NCBI GenBank assembly: GCA_019694145.1 | Contig: JAIBCJ010000006.1 | Coordinates: forward strand, 1 to 48,500 | DNA length: 48,500 nt | Origin: Solirubrobacterales bacterium | Lineage (GTDB): Bacteria; Actinomycetota; Thermoleophilia; Solirubrobacterales; 70-9 | Reading direction: 5' to 3' | Part shown: positions 26,382-33,757 of the stretch, one piece after another | Layout of the letters: each line of letters starts with the position of its first letter | How positions within the stretch are numbered: the stretch's first letter is position 1 | Program-made: the position numbers and the translations under genes | Notes under the pieces: generated by a model | Seen by the model: the letters and a program-made list of their open reading frames with translations, nothing else | Told to the model about the DNA's origin: nothing | Database searches by the model: none

Positions 26382-27374
26382 CTAGGGTCGCCACTGCGTG
26401 ATGTCGGGGATCGGCCTGAGGTTCGGCTCGACCTGCTCGCGGACCGATTCGAAATCGGGGGGCAGCGAGAGCCGCTCGCCGAGATGCTCCGGGTCCTCGT
26501 CGGTGGCGAAACCGGGGCCGATCGTGGCGATTTCGAAGAGGATGCCGCCCGGCTCGCGAAAGTAGAGCGCCTTGAAGTAGAAGCGGTCGATCACCGGGGT
26601 GATGTAGAGCCCGGTCGCGGCGACCTTCTCCCGCCACTCGTCGTGCTGGTCCATCGGCGAGGCCCAGGCGATGTGATGCACCGTTCCGGCGCCCGGGATC
26701 GCCCGGTCCGCCGGCGGCTCGTCGAGGAAGTAGTAGCCGTTGCGGGCCTCGAAACCGTCACCCGCCTCACCGGCCAGATGCCAGTGATCCTCGCCTTCAT
26801 CGGTGAAGCCAAGCACCTGTCCGAGCACCTGCCTGGTCACTTCGGGGTTGCCGGAGAAGGCGCGGGCTCCGTGGAAGCCCTGGATCGCATGCTCGGCCGG
26901 GATGTCTACGTGGCCCGGGATCAGCGGCGCATCCGGTCCGTCGTAGACGAGGATCTCGTGGGTCAGCCCTTCCGGGTCCTGAAACAACAGGGTGTCGCCC
27001 TCACCGGTCGGACCGATCCCGTAGAAGGAGGCGCCTTCGTCGGAACTGCGGACCGTCGTGACCCCGGCCTGCCCGAGCCTCGCGGCCCAGTAATCGAGTG
27101 AATCAGGGGAGCCGACCCGCCAGAGAATGCGGTGAATCATCCCGGCTCCCGCCCGCCCCTCGCGCGATCCGGGGTATTCGAAAAAGGTCAGGTCGAAACC
27201 GGGCGAGCCCTTCTCGTCACCGTAGAAGAGGTGGTAGACGGAGGGGTCGTCCTGATTGACCGTCTTCTTGACCAGCCGCATGCCGAGCAGGCCGGCGTAG
27301 AACTCGACGTTTCCCGGTGCGTCGCCGGTGATGCAGCTGATGTGATGAACGCCGTTCAGGCTGAGATCGGTCAT
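26382..27374 (-). CDS. VOC-family ring-cleaving dioxygenase (MhqO/LinE-like)
   Basis: 330 residues with two vicinal-oxygen-chelate halves. Metal ligands appear as His in NGVHHISCITGDAP (near 10), His in GTVHHIAWASP (near 221) and Glu in GGILFEIATIGPGF (near 276). This is the pattern of putative hydroquinone-specific ring-cleaving dioxygenases and glyoxalase-type proteins. Partner genes such as quinone reductases are absent, so the substrate is unknown. Monocistronic, with a leaderless promoter divergent from the SRPBCC gene. Confidence 0.85.
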   Translation of the reverse strand: MTDLSLNGVHHISCITGDAPGNVEFYAGLLGMRLVKKTVNQDDPSVYHLFYGDEKGSPGFDLTFFEYPGSREGRAGAGMIHRILWRVGSPDSLDYWAARLGQAGVTTVRSSDEGASFYGIGPTGEGDTLLFQDPEGLTHEILVYDGPDAPLIPGHVDIPAEHAIQGFHGARAFSGNPEVTRQVLGQVLGFTDEGEDHWHLAGEAGDGFEARNGYYFLDEPPADRAIPGAGTVHHIAWASPMDQHDEWREKVAATGLYITPVIDRFYFKALYFREPGGILFEIATIGPGFATDEDPEHLGERLSLPPDFESVREQVEPNLRPIPDITQWRP

Positions 27375-27381
27375 GAAGCCA

Positions 27382-27387
27382 AGCGTA
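27382..27387 (-). promoter_or_regulatory. -10 box (TACGCT) for the VOC dioxygenase gene
   Basis: TACGCT seven bases before the ATG at 27374. It directly abuts the -35 of the opposite promoter (27389-27394). Confidence 0.6.
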
Positions 27388-27388
27388 C

Positions 27389-27418
27389 TTGGCTGGCATC
27401 CCCGGTCCGGGATAGCAT
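27389..27418 (+). promoter_or_regulatory. Promoter of the SRPBCC gene (-35 TTGGCT, -10 TAGCAT)
   Basis: TTGGCT (27389-27394), an 18-base spacer and TAGCAT (27413-27418), ending seven bases before the ATG at 27426. Both hexamers are recognisable, so it is one of the better-supported leaderless promoters here. Confidence 0.7.
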
Positions 27419-27425
27419 CCCGAAC

Positions 27426-27872
27426 ATGGGAATCCTTGAAGCTTCACGCGTCGTGGAGATCGACGCCCCCAAGTCCGAGTGCTACGCGATCATTGCCGAC
27501 CTTCCCGCCACTCCCGAGTGGCAGGAATCGATGATTTCGCTTGACGTCATCGAGACGAATTCCGAGGGCTTCGCCTCGCTCGTGGAAATCAAGTCCGACG
27601 GCAAGGTCAAGGAAGTCACTTCGCTGATCGCCTTCGAATACCAGCCCGAGGAAGGCATGAGCTGGGAACAGAAGAAGGGCGACATGAAATGGCTGAAGGG
27701 CAAGTGGATCCTGGAGGAGCTCGAGGAAGGCAGGACCCGCGCCACCTACTGGCTCAAGGCCGACACCGGTCGCATGCTGGGCCTGCTGATCAAGGGTCCG
27801 GTCCAGGACAAGCTGAAGGAATGGCTGACCAAGGACGCAGCCGAAGGCCTCAAGGCCCGCGCCGAGAGCTAG
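27426..27872 (+). CDS. SRPBCC-family (polyketide cyclase/Bet v1-like) protein
   Basis: 148 residues. Begins EASRVVEIDAPKSECYAIIADLPATPEWQ, the standard START/Bet v1 opening, followed by strands and a long C-terminal helix (GPVQDKLKEWLTKDAAEGL). Such proteins bind hydrophobic ligands; some carry coenzyme Q or act as cyclases. No specific role can be read from the neighbours (VOC dioxygenase divergent, agmatine deiminase convergent with a 10-base gap). Start fixed by the promoter ending seven bases upstream. Confidence 0.85.
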   Translation: MGILEASRVVEIDAPKSECYAIIADLPATPEWQESMISLDVIETNSEGFASLVEIKSDGKVKEVTSLIAFEYQPEEGMSWEQKKGDMKWLKGKWILEELEEGRTRATYWLKADTGRMLGLLIKGPVQDKLKEWLTKDAAEGLKARAES

Positions 27873-27882
27873 ACAGCCGCGA

Positions 27883-28872
27883 TCAGGCGGCCGGGATCTG
27901 CTGCGTGATGCAGTGGATGCCGCCCCCGCCGAGGGCGAGGGTGCGTCCGTCGATCCCGATCGCTTCCCGATCAGGGTAGAGGCGACCGAGCAACTCGAGC
28001 GCCTGGGCGTCCATGTCCGGGTCGATGCCGCTGACCGGGACGATCAGGGCGCTGTTGGCGATATAGAAGTTCGTGTACGGCACCACCACCGAGTCGCCCT
28101 CGCCTTCGATCCGCGGGAGCAGATCGAGTTCGACCACCTCGAGTCCGGCGTCGACGAGTCGGGCGAGGTTGGCCTGGGCGTTCGGCACGTTCGGATCGCC
28201 TTCCGGCGCGGTCTGGAGCAGAACCCGGCCGGGTTCGATGAAGGCGCAGATGTTGTCGACGTGCCCGTCGGTGTCTTCGTCCTCGATCAGGCCCTGGTCG
28301 AGCCAGACGAACATCTCGATATCGAGTCTGGAAGCCAGTTCTGCTTCGATCGCCGCCTGGTCGAGATCGGGATTCCGGTTCGGGTTGAGCAGGCATTGCC
28401 CGGTCGTGACCAGCGTCCCCTCCCCGTCGACCGCGATGGATCCGCCCTCGAGGACCAGGTCGGAGCTGATCTTCTCGATTCCCAGGTGATCGAGGATGCG
28501 ACCGGCGATCGCCGCGTCGTTGTCGTAAGGGAGAAACGCTTCACCCCAGGAGTTGAAGGTGAAGTCGATTCCGGCCCGGCGGCCTTCGCCGGTGACGATG
28601 ACCGGCCCGGAATCCCGGAGCCAGGAATCGTCGATCGGGGCTTCGAAGATCTCCACGTTTTCCGCCGGCACCCGCCCGCGGGCGTCGCCCGCCTGGGAGG
28701 GGTCGACGACCAGCAACACCGGTTCGAACTCGGCGATCGCGGCCACGACTTCCGCGTGGGTGTCACGGGCGTCCTCGATCGTCGTTCCCCGCCACGCGTC
28801 TTCCCGCTGCGGCCAGGCGACCAGGGTCATTTCGTGGGGCGCCCATTCGGCGGGCATGCGCAGATCGCTCAT
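27883..28872 (-). CDS. aguA: Agmatine deiminase / peptidylarginine-deiminase-like amidinotransferase
   Basis: 329 residues. Belongs to the Porphyromonas-type PAD/AguA family: DDSWLRDSGP (81-90) with the substrate-binding Trp and Asp, DGHVDN with catalytic His204, and nucleophile Cys321 in GGGGIHCITQQ. Agmatine deiminase converts agmatine to N-carbamoylputrescine; the usual partner aguB is not adjacent, so the assignment rests on the motif set. Leaderless start with TAGACT. Confidence 0.88.
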   Translation of the reverse strand: MSDLRMPAEWAPHEMTLVAWPQREDAWRGTTIEDARDTHAEVVAAIAEFEPVLLVVDPSQAGDARGRVPAENVEIFEAPIDDSWLRDSGPVIVTGEGRRAGIDFTFNSWGEAFLPYDNDAAIAGRILDHLGIEKISSDLVLEGGSIAVDGEGTLVTTGQCLLNPNRNPDLDQAAIEAELASRLDIEMFVWLDQGLIEDEDTDGHVDNICAFIEPGRVLLQTAPEGDPNVPNAQANLARLVDAGLEVVELDLLPRIEGEGDSVVVPYTNFYIANSALIVPVSGIDPDMDAQALELLGRLYPDREAIGIDGRTLALGGGGIHCITQQIPAA

Positions 28873-28878
28873 GGCGCG

Positions 28879-28884
28879 AGTCTA
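28879..28884 (-). promoter_or_regulatory. -10 box (TAGACT) for aguA
   Basis: TAGACT six bases before the ATG at 28872, in the 92-base divergent gap shared with the secreted SnoaL-like gene. Confidence 0.55.
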
Positions 28885-28896
28885 CCCCCGGCCCGC

Positions 28897-28925
28897 TTGC
28901 CTGTTTTCACCCCGCCGGGTAGGCT
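28897..28925 (+). promoter_or_regulatory. Promoter of the secreted SnoaL-like gene (-35 TTGCCT, -10 TAGGCT)
   Basis: TTGCCT (28897-28902), a 17-base spacer and TAGGCT (28920-28925). Unlike most genes here it has a leader of about 30 bases with a Shine-Dalgarno AGGGAG (28955-28960) four bases before the ATG. Confidence 0.7.
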
Positions 28926-28964
28926 CGCCGCAGTTACCTTCGCTTGACCAACCCAGGGAGACAC

Positions 28965-29474
28965 ATGGAAGCCATCGCCCCGCGCTTCTCGCGCCGACTG
29001 ACACTTGTCCTCGCAGCCGTTCTGCTGGCCGCGACCTTCGCCTTCACGACCGCTGCGCCCGGCGCCGACGCCAGGGCCGGATCGTCGACTGCGCAGACCG
29101 GTGTGCTGAAGGGCTGGCCGACCAAGCAACGGCTCGCGACCGAGTTTCTGCGACTGCTGAAGAACGAGGACACCGACGGGCTCCGTCGTTTCCTCGACCC
29201 CGCTTTCCTCCTCCAGCGCGGTGACGGCAGTTACCTGACCAAGTCCGAATACCTCAAGGATCCTTCGGAAGTCTTCGCCTTCAAGGTCCGCAACATCGTC
29301 GCCACCCACAACGGTGACGTGAGGGTGCTTCGCTTCGAGGCGAAGACCGACCAGATCGTCAACGGCAACCCGGTTCCGGGGGTTTGGATCCCCCGGCTTT
29401 CGACCTTCAAGAAGACCGGCAAGGTCTGGCGCCTGATCGCCCACGCCAACTTCCTCCCGCCCGTCGCGACCTAG
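28965..29474 (+). CDS. Secreted protein with SnoaL/NTF2-like domain
   Basis: 169 residues. A Sec signal peptide (RRLTLVLAAVLLAATFAFTTAAPGADA) ends near residue 36. The mature part (TKQRLATEFLRLLKNEDTDGLRRFLDPAFLLQRGDG ... VLRFEAKTDQIVNG ... KTGKVWRLIAHANF) follows the SnoaL/DUF4440 pattern of a cone-shaped alpha+beta barrel. No lipobox, so it is probably released. The AGGGAG ribosome site chooses the ATG at 28965 over an ATG seven codons upstream. Function unknown. Confidence 0.8.
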   Translation: MEAIAPRFSRRLTLVLAAVLLAATFAFTTAAPGADARAGSSTAQTGVLKGWPTKQRLATEFLRLLKNEDTDGLRRFLDPAFLLQRGDGSYLTKSEYLKDPSEVFAFKVRNIVATHNGDVRVLRFEAKTDQIVNGNPVPGVWIPRLSTFKKTGKVWRLIAHANFLPPVAT

Positions 29475-29485
29475 AGGAACAGCCG

Positions 29486-29532
29486 AGGTGCCGCAAAATC
29501 AGCCCCGTCACGGGGCTGGATGTGCGGCACCT
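29486..29532 (-). repeat. 47-nt nested hairpin element, copy 2
   Basis: Same architecture as 5621-5667 read on the opposite strand: 10-bp outer stem (AGGTGCCGCA/TGCGGCACCT), five-by-five internal loop, and a 7-bp inner stem CAGCCCC-type with loop TGA. It lies 12 bases after the secreted SnoaL-like gene and 86 bases downstream of tRNA-Ala in the tRNA's direction. Confidence 0.75.
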
Positions 29533-29550
29533 TTGCGCGTGGAAGCCCGT

Positions 29551-29570
29551 GGAGCCGCGCGAACGGCTCC
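29551..29570. repeat. Hairpin in the gap between the SnoaL-like gene and tRNA-Ala
   Basis: GGAGCCG-cgcgaa-CGGCTCC, a perfect 7-bp stem, followed at 29581-29595 by CCCGC-cgtac-GCGGG. Neither has a T-tract. Probably part of the 3' end structure of the tRNA-Ala transcript or of the converging gene. Confidence 0.4.
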
Positions 29571-29617
29571 GTGGGGACCGCCCGCCGTACGCGGGGACTT
29601 CGAGGAGAACTTACGAG

Positions 29618-29690
29618 TGGAGCTACCCGGGATCGAACCGGGGACCTCTTGCATGCCATGCAAGCGCTCTGCCAGCTGAGCTATAGCCCC
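29618..29690 (-). tRNA. tRNA-Ala, anticodon GGC
   Basis: 73 nt. Reads GGGGCTATAGCTCAGCTGGC at its 5' end; acceptor stem GGGGCTA/TAGCTCC includes the G3-U70 pair that defines alanine identity. Anticodon stem CTTGC/GCAAG with loop ATGGCAT gives GGC, decoding GCC and GCU. The T-arm has GGTTCGATCC. The discriminator is A; CCA is not encoded (CTC follows), so a CCA-adding enzyme is needed. Confidence 0.97.
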
Positions 29691-29703
29691 AGAGGGACGA
29701 AGG

Positions 29704-29709
29704 AGTTTA
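29704..29709 (-). promoter_or_regulatory. -10 box (TAAACT) for tRNA-Ala
   Basis: TAAACT on the minus strand, 13 bases before the mature tRNA 5' end, in the 25-base gap after rsfS. It would give a short 5' trailer for RNase P. No clear -35; read-through from rsfS is also possible. Confidence 0.4.
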
Positions 29710-29715
29710 CCGGGA

Positions 29716-30102
29716 TCAGGCGGCCGAGGCGGACTTCGCCCCGGACTGGTCGAGACCGAGATCGAGGTGGGGCGCTTCGTGCCAGAGGTCTTCGAGGTCG
29801 TAGCGCTGCCTGGCTTCCTCGGTGAAGATGTGGAGGACGCAGTCGAGGTAGTCGAGCACGGTCCATCCGACGTCACCGGAGCGGTCCGGATTGACCGGCA
29901 GCAGCGAGTTGTCGTGCTTGAGGCGCAGGTGGACCTCGTCGGCAATCGCCTCGGCCTGCCGTTCGTTGCGGGCGGTGCAGATCACCAGGTAGTCGGTGTA
30001 GGTGACCAGCTCGCGCATGTCGAGACAGACGATGTCCTCGCCGAGCTTTTGATCCAGCAGCCGGGCGATATCCCGGCTCAGTTCTTCACTGCTTGCTGCC
30101 AT
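29716..30102 (-). CDS. rsfS: Ribosome silencing factor RsfS (Iojap)
   Basis: 128 residues. Binds uL14 on the 50S subunit and blocks subunit joining during starvation. Seen: LGEDIVCLDMRELVTYTDYLVICTARNERQAEAIADEV and GWTVLDYLDCVLHIFTEEARQRYDLEDLWHEAP, both family hallmarks. I start at the ATG at 30102 (MAASSEELS) because GAGGAT lies five bases before it; another ATG is four codons upstream. It overlaps nadD by 17 bases, the common nadD-rsfS pairing. Confidence 0.95.
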   Translation of the reverse strand: MAASSEELSRDIARLLDQKLGEDIVCLDMRELVTYTDYLVICTARNERQAEAIADEVHLRLKHDNSLLPVNPDRSGDVGWTVLDYLDCVLHIFTEEARQRYDLEDLWHEAPHLDLGLDQSGAKSASAA

Positions 30103-30691
30103 ACAGATCCTCATTGTCGATCATTTCCGCCACCCCTTGCGGTACGAGGTGTTTCCAGGGCCGGTTCGAGGCGATCCGCTCCCGGACCAAAGTCGATGAA
30201 AACTCCATCCTCGGCATCGCGAAGAACTCGAGCCGGTCTCGCGCTCCGAGCCTCTCGAAGACCTCCGCCACCGCGTCCCGGGCGATCTCTGAACGCGGTG
30301 CCACGGCAAATTCCGCCAGCTCAAGCACGCGGTCGGGCCGATGCCACTCCCCCAACCCCAGGGCGGCATCAGAGCCCGAGAGGAAGAAGACCTGGCTGTC
30401 CGGATTCAAAGAATGGATCTCCTCAAGGGTGTCACATGTGTAGGACGGACCCTGCCGGTCCACTTCGAGCGATGAAACTTCAAGCCCTTCCTGGCCGCCG
30501 AAGGCTGCCTTCGCCAGGGCCATCCGGACCCCGGCGGCGGGCGCCCCGGAAATGTCCTTGTGCCAGGCCTCCCCGGTCGGCACGACCATGATCCGGTCAA
30601 GGGCGAGCTGCCAGCCGGCTTCGGCGAGCAGCACCGCGTGGGCCAGCGTCGGCGGATTGAAAGAAGAGCCGAAAACCCCGAGCCGGGTCAC
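30086..30691 (-). CDS. nadD: Nicotinate-mononucleotide adenylyltransferase
   Basis: 201 residues. Joins NaMN and ATP to make deamido-NAD. The nucleotidyltransferase fold is visible: GVFGSSFNPPTLAHAVLL, where the normal G.FDP.H.GH reads F-N-P-P-T-L-A-H; then WHKDISGAPAAGVRMALAKAAF, SYTCDTLEE, FFLSGSDAALGL, and the ISSTxxR-like FSSTLVRERI. The second His of the (H/T)xGH motif is kept while the Gly is Ala and the preceding Asp is Asn. GTG start, one base after the proA stop. Confidence 0.9.
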   Translation of the reverse strand: MTRLGVFGSSFNPPTLAHAVLLAEAGWQLALDRIMVVPTGEAWHKDISGAPAAGVRMALAKAAFGGQEGLEVSSLEVDRQGPSYTCDTLEEIHSLNPDSQVFFLSGSDAALGLGEWHRPDRVLELAEFAVAPRSEIARDAVAEVFERLGARDRLEFFAMPRMEFSSTLVRERIASNRPWKHLVPQGVAEMIDNEDLYGSKQ

Positions 30692-30692
30692 T

Positions 30693-31958
30693 TCAGCCGC
30701 GAACCTGGCCGTCGCCGCGGCCCACGTACTTGGTCGTGGTCAGTTCCTTGAGGCCGACCGGCCCGCGGGCGTGAAGCTTCTGGGTCGAAACGCCGATTTC
30801 GGCTCCCATACCGAATTCGAATCCGTCGGTGAACCGGGTCGAAGCGTTCACGTAGACGGCAGCCGAATCGACACCCTGGGCAAAAAGATCGGCCGCCTGG
30901 GCGTTGTCGGTGACGATCGCGTCGGAGTGTCCGCTGCCGTGGCGGTTGATGTGCTCGATCGCTTCGTCGAGCCCGTCCACCACCTTCACGGCCAGTTTCA
31001 GGTCGAGGTACTCGGTGTCCCAATCGACCTCGGTCGCTTCGCCGACCGGTGTGTCCCCGGCGTTCTCGCGGGTTGATTCGTCCCCGACCAGTTCGACTCC
31101 GCCGCCGGAAAGCTCGGCCAGGGCGGGCGGCAGGAAGGCAGCGGCGACTGCGCTGTCCACCAGCAGGGTCTCGGCCGCGTTGCAGACGCCGGGGCGCTGG
31201 ATCTTTGCGTTATAGGCGATCGCCCGGGCCATCTCCAGGTTCGCGTCGGAGTGGACGTAGACATGACAGATCCCGGCCGCAGCGAAGATCACCGGTACGG
31301 TCGCCACCTCTTCGAGCGTCTTCTTCAGCCCTTCACCGCCGCGGGGAATCAGCAGGTCGACCACGCCATCCTGGGTGGCGAGGTCGGCAATCGACTCGCG
31401 GCCGCCTCCGACCGACATCACGACGCCGTCCTCGGGCAGGCCGGCTTCGGCCAGGCCTGATCGCACGACTTCGGCCAGCGCCAGGTTCGTGTTCTCGGCG
31501 TAGCTGGACCCCTTGAGCAGAATCGAGTTGCCTGACTTGATGGTCAGGGCAGCGCAGTCGATGGTCACGTTCGGCCGCGCCTCGTAAACCACGGCGACGA
31601 CGCCGAGCGGCACCCTGATCTTGCTCAGCTCAAGCCCGTTCTCGAGGGTGCGCGATTCCAGCACTTCCCCGACCGGGTCGTCGAGGGCAGCGACCTCCCG
31701 CACCCCGGCGGCCATCGCTCCCACGCGCTCGGGCGTGAGCGTAAGCCGGTCAGTCAGCGCCCTGGAAAGCCCCTGGGCCCTTTCGTCGGCCAGATCTGAA
31801 GCGTTCGCGGCGAGAATCCCGTCAACCGATTCACCGAGACCACGGGCGATCGCCTCGAGCGCCCGGTTCTTGACCCCGGTCGGAGCCGCGGCCATGGCGC
31901 GGGCGGCGCTTTTGGCTCTGACAGTATCGGCGGCTATGTCGGCGGCGGTCACTTCCAT
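30693..31958 (-). CDS. proA: Gamma-glutamyl phosphate reductase
   Basis: 421 residues. NADPH-dependent reduction of gamma-glutamyl phosphate in proline synthesis. Seen: LGVVAVVYEARPNVTIDCAAL, KSGNSILLKGSSYA, IPRGGEGL, and catalytic Cys in QRPGVCNAAETLLVD. Separated from proB by the two ELWxTDG genes, so proBA is split and proA has its own promoter. Heads proA-nadD-rsfS. Confidence 0.96.
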   Translation of the reverse strand: MEVTAADIAADTVRAKSAARAMAAAPTGVKNRALEAIARGLGESVDGILAANASDLADERAQGLSRALTDRLTLTPERVGAMAAGVREVAALDDPVGEVLESRTLENGLELSKIRVPLGVVAVVYEARPNVTIDCAALTIKSGNSILLKGSSYAENTNLALAEVVRSGLAEAGLPEDGVVMSVGGGRESIADLATQDGVVDLLIPRGGEGLKKTLEEVATVPVIFAAAGICHVYVHSDANLEMARAIAYNAKIQRPGVCNAAETLLVDSAVAAAFLPPALAELSGGGVELVGDESTRENAGDTPVGEATEVDWDTEYLDLKLAVKVVDGLDEAIEHINRHGSGHSDAIVTDNAQAADLFAQGVDSAAVYVNASTRFTDGFEFGMGAEIGVSTQKLHARGPVGLKELTTTKYVGRGDGQVRG

Positions 31959-31964
31959 AACTGA

Positions 31965-31970
31965 AGCGTA
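31965..31970 (-). promoter_or_regulatory. -10 box (TACGCT) for proA-nadD-rsfS
   Basis: TACGCT six bases before the ATG at 31958, the same hexamer and spacing as for yqeY. Divergent from the ELWxTDG promoter, whose -35 begins 20 bases away. Confidence 0.6.
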
Positions 31971-31989
31971 CCTGTTCGATCGAGGCCGC

Positions 31990-32018
31990 TTGACCGCGCG
32001 CCGTGCGGGCGCTAGCGT
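31990..32018 (+). promoter_or_regulatory. Promoter of the ELWxTDG operon (-35 TTGACC, -10 TAGCGT)
   Basis: TTGACC (31990-31995), a 17-base spacer and TAGCGT (32013-32018): the best -35 in the window. The transcript would begin near 32025, leaving a leader of about 45 bases to the chosen start. Confidence 0.75.
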
Positions 32019-32068
32019 CGGGGCAGACGCACTGCTACGGGGGAAGCTTGCACGGAGTTGGAAACAGA

Positions 32069-33757
32069 TTGAAGGTCCGGTTGACGCTGGCCTTGTTCGC
32101 CGCCACTTTGGTGTCGCTGCTGGCGGCCTCCCCCTCGGTGGGCGCCCTTGTTCCCCGCTTTGCCCTTGATGGCAGTCCCGGGCCCAGCGGGTCTTATCCG
32201 TTCGACCTGACCGACCTCAACGGCACCCTGCTGTTTTCGGCCGAGATCGAGCGCGGCAATGAGTTGTACGCAACCAGTGATGGCAGGAAGATCAGGCTGG
32301 TCCGGGATTTGCTTTCCGGACCGGACGACGGGGATCCTTCCGACCTCACCAGATTCGGCAACTTCGTCTACTTCCTCGGCTACGAGAAGAACGCCGGATA
32401 CGAAATGTGGAGAACCAACGGCAGGAGTGCTTCGCTGTTCGCCGAGCCTTCCCCCGGACCGGACTCATCGAACATCGACTTCCTGACCGTGGCCGACGGT
32501 TTCCTCTACTTCTCCGCCGAAACCCCGGCTGCCGGAAGGGAGCTCTGGAAGACCGACGGCCAGGCGACGACGATGATCCAGGACCTGAATCCCGGGCCGG
32601 ACGGCTCCTACCCCCGGAACCTGACTCCCTTCGACGGCCAGCTCTACTTCACGGCCGATACGCCAACCGAAGGCAGCGAGCTCTTCCGGACCGACGGCAA
32701 CACGATCAGCCTCGTCTACGACGTCTGGCCCGGAGCCAGCGGCAGCGAACCCAACGATTTCGCCGTGCTCGGTTCGCACCTCTACTTCAGCGCCTACCAG
32801 CCGGGGTCAAGCCGGGAACTCTGGCGGACGGACGGTGTGACCACGGCGCTCTGGTCCGACATAAATCCCGGCGCCGGATACGGGAGCCCGGGCGGCATGT
32901 TGACTTCCGGCGACCGGCTTTTCTTCTCCGCCGATGACGGCGTAAACGGCGAAGAACCGTGGTCAACGGACGGCCTCACCACATCGATGGTTGCCGACAT
33001 CTCCCCCGGACCCGACGACTCCAACCCTGAAGACATGGCACCTTTCGGCAACGGCCGGATGATCTTCAACGCCGAGGATCCGGCACACGGCGAAGAACCA
33101 TGGGTCGCCGACGGATCGTCGGCGAACCTGCTCAGGGACATCTGGCCGGGGGAACAGGACTCCGGGTCGAGCGAATTCTTCTTCCGCAATGGCACCGCAT
33201 ATTTCAACGCCCGGGACCAGGCTCACGGCCGGGAGCTCTGGGCGAGCAACGGCACCGGCGCGCGCCTGGTCAAGGACATCCTGCCCGGAACCGACGGCTC
33301 CTCTCCCCGGTCCTTCACCCCTTACCGGGGCGACGTCTACTTCAGCGCCGACGACGGCATCCGCGGACGCGAAATCTGGAAGCTGGTGCCGGCCGACAGG
33401 AAGGTCACTGTGAAGGGGCCCCGCAAGCTCCGTTTCCGGCCCAGCGGGCGAGCCGACCTGAAGCTGACCTGCCCGGCCAGCGAGGCGACCGGACCCTGCT
33501 CCGGCCAGTTCAGGCTCGCGACCGCCTCGAAGGTTCCCTTCCAGGGCAAACGAAGGTCGGTCACGCTGGCCGGGGGCCGCTTCAGGGCCGCACCGGGCAA
33601 GTCGGACACGGTGATCGTCCGCGTGAGCAACTCTGAACGGAGATTGCTGAAGCGGGTTGCCGCCGCGCGGAATCTGAACGTGCTCGCCCGGGTCAGGGAC
33701 GGAGCCGGGAACTCGGCCCGGGTCAGCATCCCGGTCAGGGCGGTGATGCCCGGATGA
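32069..33757 (+). CDS. Secreted ELWxTDG repeat protein 1 (predicted beta-propeller)
   Basis: 562 residues from a TTG start. A signal peptide (KVRLTLALFAATLVSLLAASPSVGA) is followed by nine repeats of about 46 residues, each built as G-(R/Y/S)-ELW-x-TDG ... DI.PG..GS.P..L......LYFSA.. (examples: RELWKTDG, SELFRTDG, RELWRTDG, EEPWSTDG). These repeats belong to the ELWxxDGT-type family and probably form a propeller or solenoid. From about residue 455 a C-terminal domain of about 105 residues has LTCPASEATGPC, two Cys likely to be disulfide-bonded, and ends in Ig-like strands. No membrane anchor. The start may instead be a TTG at 32048; I prefer 32069 because it gives a normal signal peptide with GGAG 11 bases upstream. 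Coupled to the next gene by ATGA. Confidence 0.85.
   Translation: MKVRLTLALFAATLVSLLAASPSVGALVPRFALDGSPGPSGSYPFDLTDLNGTLLFSAEIERGNELYATSDGRKIRLVRDLLSGPDDGDPSDLTRFGNFVYFLGYEKNAGYEMWRTNGRSASLFAEPSPGPDSSNIDFLTVADGFLYFSAETPAAGRELWKTDGQATTMIQDLNPGPDGSYPRNLTPFDGQLYFTADTPTEGSELFRTDGNTISLVYDVWPGASGSEPNDFAVLGSHLYFSAYQPGSSRELWRTDGVTTALWSDINPGAGYGSPGGMLTSGDRLFFSADDGVNGEEPWSTDGLTTSMVADISPGPDDSNPEDMAPFGNGRMIFNAEDPAHGEEPWVADGSSANLLRDIWPGEQDSGSSEFFFRNGTAYFNARDQAHGRELWASNGTGARLVKDILPGTDGSSPRSFTPYRGDVYFSADDGIRGREIWKLVPADRKVTVKGPRKLRFRPSGRADLKLTCPASEATGPCSGQFRLATASKVPFQGKRRSVTLAGGRFRAAPGKSDTVIVRVSNSERRLLKRVAAARNLNVLARVRDGAGNSARVSIPVRAVMPG

Noticed and set aside
23740-26385. An 881-codon plus-strand open frame antisense to leuS
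   Set aside because: Covers leuS exactly in the complementary frame; composition is typical of GC-driven shadow frames.
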